Counted from the stretch's first letter, positions 32,676 to 45,001 are shown. The stretch is 64,000 bases of DNA from Thioalkalivibrio sp. ALJ7 (GCF_000376865.1 NZ_AQXQ01000011.1:372001-436000); one strand, 5' to 3'. The notes: generated by a model not told the origin, from the letters alone. Numbers and translations are program-made.

Positions 32676-33811
32676 GATTCGGGGGATCCTGCGTCGAGGC
32701 GCTGGTAGCGTCCGTGGTCGAGGGCGGCCACGCGGCCATGAAGTTCAAGCAAAACCAGCATGGATGAAAGCTGTTCGATGGTCAATTTGGTTCGTTCGCG
32801 CAGGGTTTCCAGCGGTACCGGGTCGAAGCCCATCGCGTTCAGCAGGCGTTCCTGCTCCGGGTCCAGTGGTTCGCGGGCGGGTTCGATCTGGACCGCGGGC
32901 GCATTGGGGGCCACGCCCAGCCAGTCCGCAAGGTCGTCGAGGATCTCGTCGGCCGACTCCACCAGCTGGGCGCCGTCACGAATCAGTCGGTGGCAGCCGC
33001 GGCTGGTTGGGCTGAGTACCGAGCCGGGGACCGCATAGACCTGCCGCCCCTGTTCTGCGGCCAGGCGCGCGGTGATCAGCGATCCGCTCTTGAGCGCGGC
33101 CTCCACCACGAGCGTGGCGAGTGACAGGCCACTGATCACTCGGTTGCGCTGCGGGAAGTTCCGCGCCAGGGGTCGGGTGCCGCAGGGCCACAGCGATACC
33201 ACCAGACCGTGATCCGCGATGCGATGGGCCAGACGCCGGTGCTGGGCGGGGTAGATGCGGTCCGGCCCGGTGGCGACGACGGCGATCGTACGTCCGCCCG
33301 CGGCGGCCAGGGCGCCGTCATGGGCGGCGCCGTCGATGCCGCGCGCGAGGCCACTGGTGATGGTCAGCCCGGCGCCGGCGAGTTCGCGCGCGAACTCGGT
33401 GGCCAGGCGTTCCCCTTGGGGCGTCGCGTCGCGGCTGCCGACAATCCCGACCTGTGGTGTTCGCAACAGCCCAGGGTCACCGTTGAGGTACAGCACCGGT
33501 GGTGGGTCGGGGAGTTCTGCCAGCAGGGGCGGGTAGGTAGGATCGTCCAGACACAGGAGGTGGTGCCGGGGGTCGGCATCCAGCCAGGCCTGGTCGGCCG
33601 CGGCCCCGGCATCGCGGGTCTGGCGCGCGGCGTCATCCAGCTTGAGTTCGACACCTGCCCGTTGCCACTCGGCGGCAGGGGTGTCCAGGGCCAGGCCGGG
33701 GGAACCAAAGGCCTCGACCAGTTGCAGCATGCGGCGTGGGCCGAGGCCGGGGGTGTTGATCAGGCGCAGCCAATCCTGGTGTGGCGCGGCTTCCCTGCCA
33801 GCGTCACGCAT
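32672..33811 (-). CDS. dprA: DNA-processing protein DprA
   Basis: A 379-residue protein that loads RecA on incoming single-stranded DNA during natural transformation. A SAM-like N-terminal segment (LINTPGLGPRRMLQLVEAF) precedes the Rossmann-fold core with QVGIVGSRDATPQGE, TITSGLARGIDGAAH and PQRNRVISGLS, and the C-terminal winged helix (DPEQERLLNAMGFDPV). It lies 21 bp after the LysM gene. The gene is widely kept even in non-transformable species. Confidence 0.94.
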   Translation of the reverse strand: MRDAGREAAPHQDWLRLINTPGLGPRRMLQLVEAFGSPGLALDTPAAEWQRAGVELKLDDAARQTRDAGAAADQAWLDADPRHHLLCLDDPTYPPLLAELPDPPPVLYLNGDPGLLRTPQVGIVGSRDATPQGERLATEFARELAGAGLTITSGLARGIDGAAHDGALAAAGGRTIAVVATGPDRIYPAQHRRLAHRIADHGLVVSLWPCGTRPLARNFPQRNRVISGLSLATLVVEAALKSGSLITARLAAEQGRQVYAVPGSVLSPTSRGCHRLIRDGAQLVESADEILDDLADWLGVAPNAPAVQIEPAREPLDPEQERLLNAMGFDPVPLETLRERTKLTIEQLSSMLVLLELHGRVAALDHGRYQRLDAGSPES

Positions 33812-33832
33812 GCAGTCGGGCCAGGCGTCCGA

Positions 33833-34993
33833 TCAGGGAGTGCGAACCTTGTCGCCCTCGCGCAGGGTGCGTTCAGCCTCGGTGACCAGGACGTAGGAAA
33901 CCTTCTCGAAGGTCTGGAACACCATCACCGTGCCAACTTCCTCTTCCGGAAGGGTGACCACCTCGTTGGCGCGGCTGCTGATTGGGTCACGCACCTCGCG
34001 GCCCGCGGTGAAGGCCGTGAAGACCTGACCGTTCTCGATGCCGTCACGTTCGCCGCGGTTGATGATGGCGGCCTGCAGCTGCCCGATCTGGCTGATGGCG
34101 TCGAACAGCGAGATGATCGTGCCCTCGGTCCCGGCGGGCGGGCGGCCAATGTCGAACAGCATGTCCTGCTCTTCGGCGAAGGGCACCAGACGGTCGCCAC
34201 GGATCGCCTCGCGCTCGCCCTTGCGGATGTCGGCGCGGGCCACGTTGCCGGGTTCGACAATCTCGGCCTCGCCCACCGGCAGGGTGGCAACCCCCAAGTC
34301 TTCGCCGGTATCCGGGTCCGTCAGGGCGCCGTCGTGGCGAACGATGTGGTAGAGATCGTAGCGTTCGGTGTCCTCGGCATTGCGCACGTAGACGCGGTCA
34401 CCCGGGCCAAAGATCACGCGTTCGTCCTGCGAGGCGAGGATGTACGGGGCGTTCTCGAGGGTCTCCTCGTCCAGCACCTGCGGGCGGAACATAAACGACT
34501 GCAGGGTGGAGATGGGTGAGACGTCTTCGTCGCGTTCCACGACGCGCGCCTCTGGTGACAGGCGCTGGGTCGGGCGCACGCGCGGCCCGCCGTCGACTGT
34601 GATGCGGGGCTGGCCGTCCACGTAGTAGATGCTGAGTACGTCGCCCGGATAGATCAGGTGGGGGTTCTCGATCTCTGGATTCACCATCCAGATTTCCGGC
34701 CAGTACCAGGGATCCTGCAGGAACATCGCGGAGATGTCCCACAGCGTGTCGCCTTCCTTGACCACGTAGCGTTCGGGTGCGGACTCACGGATTTCGGGTT
34801 CCGCTTCCGAGGTATCGGGCGCGTCCATCGCGTTGCGCGATTCGCGCGGCTCAGAGCGGGTTTCGCCCGCGTCGGTAGCGTCCGATTCGGCGCCGCCGTT
34901 ATCCGGCGTGGCCGCGCAGGCGCTCAGCAACAGCGTTACACTGAACAAAATGCCCGGCAGTACGAAGGTCGTGGTGGCCCTGGTCTTGTACAT
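33833..34993 (-). CDS. LysM peptidoglycan-binding lipoprotein
   Basis: A protein of 386 residues. The signal peptide ends at a lipobox-like LLLSAC, predicting a lipoprotein. After an acidic low-complexity linker (residues 25-65) comes one LysM domain, YVVKEGDTLWDISAMFL to HLIYPGDVLSIYYV, then about 270 residues of a conserved region with no named domain that I can assign (RVYVRNAED, YDLYHIVR). Such genes head the lysM-dprA-smg-topA block in many gammaproteobacteria, diverging from def. GGGGACACC lies just ahead of the ATG. It presumably binds cell-wall glycan from the outer membrane. Confidence 0.88.
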   Translation of the reverse strand: MYKTRATTTFVLPGILFSVTLLLSACAATPDNGGAESDATDAGETRSEPRESRNAMDAPDTSEAEPEIRESAPERYVVKEGDTLWDISAMFLQDPWYWPEIWMVNPEIENPHLIYPGDVLSIYYVDGQPRITVDGGPRVRPTQRLSPEARVVERDEDVSPISTLQSFMFRPQVLDEETLENAPYILASQDERVIFGPGDRVYVRNAEDTERYDLYHIVRHDGALTDPDTGEDLGVATLPVGEAEIVEPGNVARADIRKGEREAIRGDRLVPFAEEQDMLFDIGRPPAGTEGTIISLFDAISQIGQLQAAIINRGERDGIENGQVFTAFTAGREVRDPISSRANEVVTLPEEEVGTVMVFQTFEKVSYVLVTEAERTLREGDKVRTP

Positions 34994-35136
34994 TGTGGTG
35001 TCCCCTGTCAGGTCCGCGCGCTCCCCGAGCCTTCCTGTGGCCCGGCCCCCAATCGGATGACGCAATTCCGCGGATATTGCGGTCCAACGTTAGCAGAATC
35101 GCGGCGTCTGTACAGTACAAAGTTTGAGGTTTTTTC

Positions 35137-35670
35137 ATGGCCAAGCGTGAAATCCTGCACTTCCCCGATCCCCGGCTGCGCCTGAAGGCGGAGCCCGTTG
35201 CCGAGGTGGATGACGAAATCCGCACTCTGGTAGACGACATGTTGGAGACCATGTACGCGGCGCCAGGCATTGGCCTGGCGGCCACCCAGATCAACGTGCA
35301 GAAGCGTGTTTTGGTGGCAGATGTCTCCGAGGATCAGAGCGAGCCGCATGCCTTGATCAACCCGGAAATCCTGGACACCTCCGGCGAGGAGGAGATGGAC
35401 GAGGGCTGCCTGTCGGTACCCGGGTTCTACGAGAAGGTGCAGCGCGCCGACCGAATCCGCGTGCGTGCGCTGGGGCGAGATGGAGAGCCCTTCGAGATGG
35501 AGATCGACGGTCTGCTGGCGGTGTGTATCCAGCACGAGATCGATCACCTGGACGGCAAGCTGTTCGTCGATTACTTGTCCAGTCTGAAGCGCAACCGTAT
35601 CCGCAAGAAGCTGGAGAAGCAGGGCGCCCGCACGGGGTCCGGTGACAAGGCCGCGGCCCCCGCGGTCTGA
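35137..35670 (+). CDS. def: Peptide deformylase
   Basis: A 177-residue metalloenzyme removing formyl groups from nascent proteins. The three motifs are [20 protein letters not shown] (Cys ligand) and [16 protein letters not shown] (two His ligands and Glu). It starts the plus-strand run def-fmt-rsmB and diverges from the LysM gene. Its stop overlaps the fmt start by one base (TGATG). Confidence 0.98.
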   Translation: MAKREILHFPDPRLRLKAEPVAEVDDEIRTLVDDMLETMYAAPGIGLAATQINVQKRVLVADVSEDQSEPHALINPEILDTSGEEEMDEGCLSVPGFYEKVQRADRIRVRALGRDGEPFEMEIDGLLAVCIQHEIDHLDGKLFVDYLSSLKRNRIRKKLEKQGARTGSGDKAAAPAV

Positions 35671-36635
35671 TGGGGGTGGCGGACACGGACGTCGAGTCCC
35701 TGCGCATCGTTTATGCCGGGACGCCCGAATTTGCGGTCCCGGCGCTGGAGGCCCTGATTGCGAAGGGCCAGGCCCCGGTTGCGGTGTATACCCAGCCAGA
35801 CCGCCCGGCCGGGCGCGGGCGCAAGCTGCGCCCGAGTCCGGTCAAGCAGGTCGCCGAGGCCGCAGGGTTGCCGGTCGTGCAGCCGGAGAGCCTCAAGTCC
35901 GCCGAGGCGCAGGCCGAGCTCGCCGCCTGGCGGCCGGACATCCTGATCGTGGCCGCTTATGGGCTGATCCTGCCGCGCGCCGTGCTCGCGATCCCGCCCT
36001 TGGGCGGCCTGAATATCCATGCGTCGATGCTGCCGCGCTGGCGTGGTGCGGCGCCGATCCATCGCGCCATTCTCGCGGGCGATTCCGAGACCGGGGTGTG
36101 CCTGATGCAGATGGCCCCTGGGCTGGACACCGGTCCCGTACACGCCTGTCGCTCGGTCCCGATTACGCCCGAGACTACCACCGGAAGCCTGCACGACGTC
36201 CTCGCCCGCGAAGGGGCGGAACTGCTGGTTGAGCAGCTCCCGATGATTGCCATGGGCGAGTCCGCCGCCTGGCCGCAGGAGGGTGCGCAGGCCACCTACG
36301 CGCACAAACTGGAAAAGCGGGAGGCCTGGCTCGACTGGTCGCAGCCGGCCACGGCCCTGGACTGTCAGGTGCGCGCGTTCAATCCCTGGCCCATCGCTCA
36401 GACCGAGTGGGACGGGCAGGTCGTGCGTGTGCATGCTGCGACCCCGCTGGCCGGTGCGGCCGATGCCGCCCCGGGAACCGTGCTCTCGGCCGGACCCGAC
36501 GGGGTCGATGTGGCCACCGGAGAGGGCGTATTGCGGCTGCAGACGGTCCAACTGCCAGGGCGCCGCCCAGTATCCGCGGCGGACTGGGCCCGCAATGCGG
36601 AACTCTCGGGGCAGATCCTGACGGGGGTGCAGTGA
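35670..36635 (+). CDS. fmt: Methionyl-tRNA formyltransferase
   Basis: A 321-residue enzyme that formylates initiator Met-tRNA. The N-terminal formyl transferase domain has [19 protein letters not shown], the folate site [18 protein letters not shown] with the catalytic Asn/His, and [13 protein letters not shown] with the Asp; the C-terminal tRNA-binding domain follows from about residue 205. The ATG at 35670 sits on the def stop (TGATG). The extra residues before [10 protein letters not shown] make the true start slightly uncertain. Confidence 0.97.
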   Translation: MGVADTDVESLRIVYAGTPEFAVPALEALIAKGQAPVAVYTQPDRPAGRGRKLRPSPVKQVAEAAGLPVVQPESLKSAEAQAELAAWRPDILIVAAYGLILPRAVLAIPPLGGLNIHASMLPRWRGAAPIHRAILAGDSETGVCLMQMAPGLDTGPVHACRSVPITPETTTGSLHDVLAREGAELLVEQLPMIAMGESAAWPQEGAQATYAHKLEKREAWLDWSQPATALDCQVRAFNPWPIAQTEWDGQVVRVHAATPLAGAADAAPGTVLSAGPDGVDVATGEGVLRLQTVQLPGRRPVSAADWARNAELSGQILTGVQ

Positions 36636-37993
36636 TGGCGGGCAAGCCAAAGCGTGTGGTGCCCTCGCGGGTGGATTCGCGTTCTCCGCGCCAGCGAGCG
36701 CTGGAAGCGGTCGAGCGCGTGGTCTTGCAGGGACAGTCGCTGACCCAGGCCGTCGACTTGGCGACCGACGGCCTGGAGGCACGCGATGCCGCCTGGGTGC
36801 AGGCCCTGGCCTACACGACCCTGCGCTGGTACCCGCAGCTGGAAGGCCTGGTTGTGGGTTTTCTTGATCGGCCCCTGCGGCGCAAGGATGCAGTGATCGG
36901 GGTGCTGCTGGCGCAGGGCCTGGCCGAGGTGCTGCATTTTGGCACCCGGGATCATGCCGCGGTGCGCGAGACGGCCGAGCTGGCGCGGGAGATCCATCGC
37001 CCGGGCGCAGTAGGGCTGATCAACGCCGTACTGCGCCGCGCGCTGCGCGAGCAGGACGCATTGGCCACCCGCATTGCCGCGGAACCGGGGCTGCGCTACG
37101 CCGTTCCCGAATGGCTGCTGGAGGCGATCCGGGAGGCCTGGCCCGAGGACTGGGAGGCGCTACTGGAGGCCTCGACCCAGCCGGCCCCGATGACCCTGCG
37201 CGTGAACCTGCATCGGGGCAGCCGAGAAGCGGCCCTGGAGGCCCTGGCCGCTGCAGGGGCCCCGGCTCGACCGCATCCGGCGCTTGCCAGTGCGCTGACC
37301 CTGGAGAACCCGGTCGATGTCGGGGGCTTGCCCGGATTCTTCGACGGGCGAATGTCGGTGCAGGACGCCTCGGCGCAGTGGGCGGGGGTCTTGCTGGATC
37401 CGCAGTCCGGCGAACGCGTGCTGGATGCCTGTGCGGCCCCCGGCGGCAAGACCGGGCATTTGCTGGAGCACGCAGGTGGTGACCTGGATCTGACCGCACT
37501 GGATAACGACCCTGCCCGTCTGGAGCAGGTGCGTGAGAACCTCGAACGGCTGGGATTGAATGCCCATCTGGTGGCGGCGGATCTGGAGGCGACCGACGCC
37601 TGGTGGGATGGTCAGGGCTTCGACGCCATCCTACTGGACGTGCCCTGTTCGGCGACCGGCGTCATCCGGCGCCATCCCGACATCAAGACCCTGCGCCGCG
37701 CGGACGATATTCCGCGCCTGGCCGCTGAACAGGCCCGACTGCTGGCGGGTGCCTGGCGCCTGCTGCGGCCAGGTGGTCGGCTGCTCTATGCCACCTGTTC
37801 CTTGCTGTCGGCGGAGAACGAGGCGGTGGTAGCCCCGTTCGTCGCTGCGACCCCGGACGCATGCGCGCAGCCGCTGAACCGTGGCGCGGGCATCCCCGGT
37901 GCGCGGCCTCGCGAGGTTGGCCTGTCGCTGCCGCTCGGGCTCGAGGGTGGGGATGGTTTCTACTATGCCTTGCTGGAGAAGCAGGCCCTCTGA
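36635..37993 (+). CDS. rsmB: 16S rRNA m5C967 methyltransferase
   Basis: A protein of 452 residues. The first 140 residues are a NusB-like RNA-binding domain (QRALEAVERVVLQGQSL). The methyltransferase domain has the SAM motif LDACAAPGGKTGHLLEH near residue 270, the DVPCSATGVIRRHPDI motif IV and the catalytic Cys in LLYATCSLL. The ATG at 36635 overlaps the fmt stop by TGATG. The order fmt-rsmB is standard in gammaproteobacteria. Confidence 0.97.
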   Translation: MAGKPKRVVPSRVDSRSPRQRALEAVERVVLQGQSLTQAVDLATDGLEARDAAWVQALAYTTLRWYPQLEGLVVGFLDRPLRRKDAVIGVLLAQGLAEVLHFGTRDHAAVRETAELAREIHRPGAVGLINAVLRRALREQDALATRIAAEPGLRYAVPEWLLEAIREAWPEDWEALLEASTQPAPMTLRVNLHRGSREAALEALAAAGAPARPHPALASALTLENPVDVGGLPGFFDGRMSVQDASAQWAGVLLDPQSGERVLDACAAPGGKTGHLLEHAGGDLDLTALDNDPARLEQVRENLERLGLNAHLVAADLEATDAWWDGQGFDAILLDVPCSATGVIRRHPDIKTLRRADDIPRLAAEQARLLAGAWRLLRPGGRLLYATCSLLSAENEAVVAPFVAATPDACAQPLNRGAGIPGARPREVGLSLPLGLEGGDGFYYALLEKQAL

Positions 37994-38571
37994 TGTCGGG
38001 ACGCGCTGCCTTTCGACGGTGGCCCGCCGCGGTGCTGTTTGGCCTGCTCGGGGTGCTGGCCATGCCCGGGTTGGCGCAGGCGGTGGAGATCCGCACCGCG
38101 AATCACATGTGGCTGGACGACACCACGGTGCTGGTGCGTCTGGATATCGATATGCGCCTGCCGGCCGTTCTGGAGGATGCCCTGGCCAATGGGGTTACGC
38201 TGGAATTCGAGACTCAGGCGCGGCTGGAGCGCAGTGGTCGTATGGGTCGCGATACCCTGAAAACCGAGGCCCGACGGGTGAAGCTGCAATACTTTGCCCT
38301 CAATCGGCATTACCTGGTAACCGCGGTGACCGACGAACGCATGGATCTGCAACCGACGCTGGGCGATGCGCTGGACCAGGTGGCCCGCAGATTAGGGCGG
38401 TTGCGCCTCGATGGCGTCCCGGAATCTGCTCGGGACAACCCCGGGGAGTTGGGTCTAGCAGCCCATCTGACGCTCGTGTATTCGGCCTTGCCGCTTCCTT
38501 TGCAACTGGATGCCGGCCTGCGCGGTGACCTCACAACCCGACAGGAGTGGTGGCGATGGCCGCTGGACTGA
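37993..38571 (+). CDS. DUF4390 exported protein
   Basis: A 192-residue protein with a signal peptide (AAVLFGLLGVLAMPGLAQA) followed by VEIRTANHMWLDDTTVLV and a domain ending LRGDLTTRQEWWRWPL. DUF4390 proteins regularly sit between rsmB and ntrY and have no known function; the position suggests an envelope partner of the NtrY sensor (inference). The ATG overlaps the rsmB stop (TGATG), and its own 3' end overlaps the ntrY start by 16 bp. Confidence 0.86.
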   Translation: MSGRAAFRRWPAAVLFGLLGVLAMPGLAQAVEIRTANHMWLDDTTVLVRLDIDMRLPAVLEDALANGVTLEFETQARLERSGRMGRDTLKTEARRVKLQYFALNRHYLVTAVTDERMDLQPTLGDALDQVARRLGRLRLDGVPESARDNPGELGLAAHLTLVYSALPLPLQLDAGLRGDLTTRQEWWRWPLD

Positions 38572-40753
38572 GAGGCTTCCCATGGGGGCTCCTCGGCATC
38601 GGGCTCCTGTTCGCGCTGCTGCTGACTTCGCTGGTGGTGATGGGGGATGCGGCCCAGAACCAGGCGCGTTTCGAGCAGTTGTTCCTGTGGCTTCTGGTCT
38701 TCCACGTGGCGGTGCTTCTGGTGCTGAGTGGGCTGATCGTCTACCAGCTCGTGCGCATGGCGATCCAGTATCGGCGCGGGGTCCCAGGTAGCCGACTGAC
38801 GCTGCGCTTGGTGGCGGTGTTCATGCTGGTGGCGGTGCTGCCGGTCTCGGTCGTTTACTACTTCTCCTTCAAGTTCCTGAACGAGGGTGTCGATTCCTGG
38901 TTCGACGTCCGGGTGGAATCGGCCCTGGAGGATGCCCTCGAGCTGTCGCGCTCCTCGCTGGACCTGCGGGTGCGCCAGCTGGCCAACGAGACCCAGGAAT
39001 TGATGAGCGATCTCGAGGGGCTTTCCGAGGGCCTGGTGCCACTGGCGTTGAACGACTATCGCCGCCAGGTCGGGGCGCAGGAACTGACGCTGGTCGGATC
39101 CAACAATCGCATCATCGCCTCCAGTACCGACAGCCCCATCCGTCGGCTGCCGAGCCCGCCCGGCTCGGACATCCTGATGCGGGTGCGCCCGGAACAACCG
39201 TATTCGCGGTTGGAGCCGCAGTCCGATGGCTCACTGATTATTCGCGTGGTGGCGACCACCAGTAGCCGCCGTCCCGGTTCCGAGAATCGCATCCTGCAGG
39301 GGATCTACCCGGTGGATCCGCGCATGAGTGCGCTGTCGCTGCGGGTGCAAGACGCCTTTGCCGACTATCGCGAGTTCGCCTATCTGCGCGGTCCGATGAT
39401 CCAGGGCTTCGTCTTTACCCTGTCGTTGGCGCTGGCGATTTCCTTGATGGCTGCCCTGTGGGCCGGGCTGCTGGTGGCGCGGCGTATGGTGCGTCCGATC
39501 TCGGATCTGGTGCAGGGCACGCGCATGGTCGCGCAAGGGGATTACAGCACCCGATTGGCGGTGCAGCGCGCAGACGAGCTGGGCTTTCTGGTGCAGTCCT
39601 TCAACACCATGACCCGCACGCTGAACGAGGCCCGCGACGAGGCCGAGCGCAACCGTCGCCTGCTGGATGCCGAACGCGCCTACCTGGAGAGTGTGCTGCA
39701 GCACCTGCGCTCCGGCGTGCTGGCATTGGATGGCAGCCTGCGTTTGCGTACCGCGAACGCCGCGGCCAGCGAGATCCTGGAGTGCGACCTCCAGGGGGCG
39801 CGTACCCGAGTGATGTCCGAGCTGGGCGAGGAGTGTCCGCTGGTGGCGCAGTTCTTCGAGGCGATCAGCGATGCCCTGGTGCGCCAGGAAGCGGAGTGGT
39901 CGCGCCAGGTGGTGGTGTTCACTCGTAGTGGGCGCAAGGTGTTGATGACGCGTGCGGTGTGGCTGCCAACCTCGGGCTCCAGCCGCGGCCTGCACGCGAT
40001 CGTGTTCGACGACATGACGGAATTCCTGAAGGCCCAGCGTGATGCCGCCTGGGGTGAGGTCGCGCGGCGTTTGGCGCACGAGATCAAAAACCCGCTGACC
40101 CCGATCCAGTTGTCCGCCGAGCGCCTTTCGCGCCGTCTGGGCAAGGTGCTGGAGGGCGCGGACCGTGAAGTGCTGGACCGGGCCACCGGCACCATCGTGC
40201 AGCAGGTGGAGGCGATGAAGACCCTGGTCAACGCCTTCCGCGACTATGCCCAGGCGCCGCAGCTGGAGCGTGCCTCTGTGGATATGAATCAGTTGATTCG
40301 CGATGTCTGCGAGCTCTACCTGGATCAGGATGGTCACTCGCGTGTGGATGTCGCGCTGGATGCCTCGCTTCCGCGCATCCACGGCGATGCCGGGCGTTTG
40401 CGACAGTTGCTGCACAATCTGATCAAGAACGCCCTGGAGGCGGGCAAGGGTCACGAGGACATGGAAGTGCACGTCGCCACGGTGTTCCTCGACGATCCTG
40501 CCGGGCCGCATATCGAGATGCGGGTGACCGACACCGGCCCCGGCATCAAGCCGGAGTTCCTGGGGCGCATCTTCGAGCCCTACACCACCGACAAGCCGCG
40601 TGGAACCGGTCTCGGTTTGGCCGTGGCGCAGAAGATTGTGGAAGAGCATGGCGGCATGATTGAGTGCCATAATGCCGAATCGGGGCAAGGAGGTGCGGTG
40701 TTCCGCATCCGTATCCCGGTCGAGCATGGTCCGGTGGTTCATGAGGAGCCCGA

Positions 40754-40757
<4 letters not shown>
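38556..40757 (+). CDS. ntrY: NtrY-like membrane sensor histidine kinase
   Basis: A protein of 733 residues. Three or four membrane segments (residues about 5-30, 45-65, 85-110 and 285-310) bound a periplasmic region with a coiled helical part. A HAMP domain follows (RRMVRPISDLVQGT), a PAS-like domain around residues 370-490, then HisKA with RRLAHEIKNPLTPIQ and an ATPase domain with LLHNLIKNALEAG, TDTGPGI and GTGLGLAVAQKI. It pairs with NtrX next door (4-bp overlap) and probably reads an envelope, redox or nitrogen-linked signal. The ATG at 38556 has AGGAG eight bases upstream. Confidence 0.9.
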
Positions 40758-42133
<1,376 letters not shown>

Positions 42134-42156
42134 ATCCGCTCCGGGACGGGAGACGC

Positions 42157-43536
42157 ATGAAGCACATCATCATTCTCGGGGCCGGGCAGGTCGGCCAGTC
42201 GCTGGCCGAGGCGTTGAGTGCCGACGGGATCGACATCACCATGGTCGATTACCGGGCCGAGATGCTGGCCGAGCTGGAGGACCGTTTCGATATCAAGACG
42301 GTCCATGGCTTCGCGGCCCATCCGGGGGTGCTGCGGGCGGCGGGTGCACAGGATGCGTCGATGCTGATCGCGGTGACCAACTCCGACGAGACCAACATGG
42401 TGGCCTGCCAGGTGGCCTCCACGCTGTTCAATATCGAGACCAAGATCGCCCGCGTGCGGGCTCGCGATTACCACGAGACCCCGGAGCTGTTCGCCCAGGA
42501 CGCGATGCCGGTGGATATGCTGATCTCGCCCGAGGCGATCGTGACCAGTCATATCCAGCGTCTGATCGAGCATCCCGGCTCGCTGCAGGTGTTGGAGTTT
42601 GCCGAGGGCCGGGTCTCCCTGGTTGGGGTGCGGGCCTATTACGGTGGCCCGCTGGTCGGCCACGAGTTGAAGAACCTGCAAAGCGACATGCCGGGCATTC
42701 ACACCCGGGTGGCTGCGATCTTCCGCAAGGACCGATCGATTCAACCCGATGGCAATACGGTGATCGAGGCGGATGACGAGGTGTTCTTTGTCGCGGCGAA
42801 GAAAAATATCCGGGCGGTCACCTCGGAGCTGCGCAAGCTGGAGAAGCCCTACAAGCGAATCCTGATCGCCGGTGGTGGCAACATCGGCGAGCGCCTCGCC
42901 GAGACCCTCAGCAAGCGCTACCGCGTCAAGGTAATCGAGCGCGATTCCGACCGTGCCGATCATCTGGCGAGAAGCCTGCCAAGCAATGTCCTGGTGCTGC
43001 ATGGCGACAGTGCCGACGATCGCTTTCTGGAGTCGATCAACGTCGAACACAGCGACGTGTTCTGTGCCGTAACCAACGACGATCAGGCGAATATCTTTGC
43101 CGGGATGCTGGCCAAGCGCTGGGGGGTGCGCAAGGTGATGTCCCTGATCAATCGGCCGAGCTACGTGGACCTGCTGCAAAGCGGAACCATCGACGTCGCG
43201 ATCTCTCCGCAGCAGGCCACCATCAGCGCCCTGCTGGCGCGGGTGCGCGAGGGTGGCACGGCCACCGTGCATGCCCTGCGTCGTGGGGCGGCCGAGGCGA
43301 TCGAGACGGTGGTTAACGGCGATGCCCGCACCTCGCAGGTGGTGGATCGCACGATCGACGAGATCGACTTCCCCGAGGGGACCAGCGTGGGGGCGGTCGT
43401 GCGCGGGGAGGAGGTGATCATTCCGCACCACGATACGGTGATCCATGCGGGGGATCACGTGATCCTGTTCGTAACCGATCGGCGCAAGGTGAAGCAGGTC
43501 CAGCGCCTGTTCCAGCCCACGGCGCTGTTCTTCTAG
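42157..43536 (+). CDS. trkA: Trk potassium uptake, NAD-binding regulator TrkA
   Basis: A 459-residue cytoplasmic ring-forming protein that gates TrkH. It has two tandem RCK units: the first begins HIIILGAGQVGQSLAEAL and the second RILIAGGGNIGERLAETL at about residue 235, both dinucleotide-binding Rossmann loops, and each is followed by a TrkA-C domain. It binds NAD(H)/ATP and the membrane channel TrkH encoded 10 bp downstream. ATG follows GGGACGGGAG, a strong ribosome-binding site. Confidence 0.97.
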   Translation: MKHIIILGAGQVGQSLAEALSADGIDITMVDYRAEMLAELEDRFDIKTVHGFAAHPGVLRAAGAQDASMLIAVTNSDETNMVACQVASTLFNIETKIARVRARDYHETPELFAQDAMPVDMLISPEAIVTSHIQRLIEHPGSLQVLEFAEGRVSLVGVRAYYGGPLVGHELKNLQSDMPGIHTRVAAIFRKDRSIQPDGNTVIEADDEVFFVAAKKNIRAVTSELRKLEKPYKRILIAGGGNIGERLAETLSKRYRVKVIERDSDRADHLARSLPSNVLVLHGDSADDRFLESINVEHSDVFCAVTNDDQANIFAGMLAKRWGVRKVMSLINRPSYVDLLQSGTIDVAISPQQATISALLARVREGGTATVHALRRGAAEAIETVVNGDARTSQVVDRTIDEIDFPEGTSVGAVVRGEEVIIPHHDTVIHAGDHVILFVTDRRKVKQVQRLFQPTALFF

Positions 43537-43546
43537 CCCGCGCGCA

Positions 43547-45001
43547 ATGCTGCATCTTGCCTCCACCGCCCGGTTGCTGGGTGTCCTGCTGACGCTGTTC
43601 AGCCTGGCGATGCTGCCGCCGGCGGCGATTGGCTTCCTCTACGGCGAGTCCACGGCGTTTGTCTTCCTGCAGGCGTTTGCCCTTCTGCTCCTGATGGGTG
43701 GGTTGCTGTGGGCGCCGCTATACCGAATGCGCCAGGAACTGCAGGCGCGCGACGGGTTCATCCTGGTCGTGCTGTTCTGGTTGGGACTGGGGATTGCCGG
43801 GGCGACCCCGTTGTTCCTCGACCCCAGCCTGCAGATCTCCTTTACCGATGCCACCTTCGAGTCGATGTCCGGGCTGACCACGACCGGGGCCACAGTGCTG
43901 TCCGGACTGGATGATCTGCCACGGGCGCTACTGTGGTATCGCCAGCAGCTGCAGTGGATGGGGGGCATGGGAATCATCGTGCTGGCGGTGGCCATCCTCC
44001 CGCTGCTGGGCGTGGGCGGCATGCAGCTGTTCAAGGCCGAGACCCCGGGGCCGATCCGCGACAACAAGCTGACCCCGCGCATTGCCGAGACCGCGCGCAA
44101 TCTCTGGTATATCTACCTGGGGCTTACGGTGGCCTGTGCCATGGCGTACTGGGCCGCGGGCATGGACGCCTTCGACGCCGTTGCACACGCCTTCTCCACT
44201 GTGGCAATTGGCGGTTTCTCGACTTACGACGCCAGTATTGGTCATTTCGATAGCGCCATGATCGAGGCCGTGGCGATCGTCTTCATGATCATCGCGGGGA
44301 TGAACTTCGCCCTGCATTTTCTAGTAATCCACCGTCACACGGTCGCACCCTATCGCCGTGACGAGGAACTGCGCACCTACCTGCTGTTGCTCGCCGGGGC
44401 CAGTGTGATCGTGGTGACCTTCATGCTCTGGACGGGCTTTGCCGGTGACACGGCTGAGGCACTGCGCAAGGGTCTGTTCCATGTGGTGTCGATCGCGACT
44501 ACCACTGGATATTCGACGGACAGTTTCTACCTGTGGCCCGGATTCCTGCCGGTGCTGCTCATTTTCCTGTCATTCATTGGTGCCTGTACCGGCTCCACTG
44601 GCGGCGGGATGAAGGTGGTGCGCGTCTTGCTGCTGGCGAAACAGGGTCTGCGCGAGATCAAGCGCCTGATCCACCCGCACGCGCGCATCACGGTCAAGGT
44701 GAACGGCAAGGAGGCCCCGGACCGTGTCGTCCAGGCGGTGTGGGGCTTTCTCGCGGCCTACGTGATGGTGTTCGTGGTGATGATGCTGCTGTTGATGGTG
44801 ACCGGTCTGGATCAGGTCACCTCGTTCTCGGCGGTCGCGGCCACCCTGAACAACCTCGGCCCCGGCCTTGGCGAGGTGGGTGCGAACTACGCCTCAATCA
44901 ATGATTTCAGCAAGTGGGTGCTGGTGTTCGCGATGCTGATGGGGCGTCTGGAAATCTTTACTGTGCTGGTGCTTCTGTCGCCCGCCTTCTGGCGGCGTTA
45001 G
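43547..45001 (+). CDS. trkH: Trk potassium uptake, channel subunit TrkH
   Basis: A 484-residue membrane protein with about ten transmembrane helices and four pore-loop repeats. Selectivity-type stretches are MSGLTTTGATVL, FSTVAIGGFST, ISIATTTGYSTD-like SIATTTGYSTDSF, and AATLNNLGPGLGEVG. It takes up K+ with proton or sodium coupling, and with trkA forms a complete uptake system for osmotic adjustment. Its end abuts the TPR gene. Confidence 0.96.
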   Translation: MLHLASTARLLGVLLTLFSLAMLPPAAIGFLYGESTAFVFLQAFALLLLMGGLLWAPLYRMRQELQARDGFILVVLFWLGLGIAGATPLFLDPSLQISFTDATFESMSGLTTTGATVLSGLDDLPRALLWYRQQLQWMGGMGIIVLAVAILPLLGVGGMQLFKAETPGPIRDNKLTPRIAETARNLWYIYLGLTVACAMAYWAAGMDAFDAVAHAFSTVAIGGFSTYDASIGHFDSAMIEAVAIVFMIIAGMNFALHFLVIHRHTVAPYRRDEELRTYLLLLAGASVIVVTFMLWTGFAGDTAEALRKGLFHVVSIATTTGYSTDSFYLWPGFLPVLLIFLSFIGACTGSTGGGMKVVRVLLLAKQGLREIKRLIHPHARITVKVNGKEAPDRVVQAVWGFLAAYVMVFVVMMLLLMVTGLDQVTSFSAVAATLNNLGPGLGEVGANYASINDFSKWVLVFAMLMGRLEIFTVLVLLSPAFWRR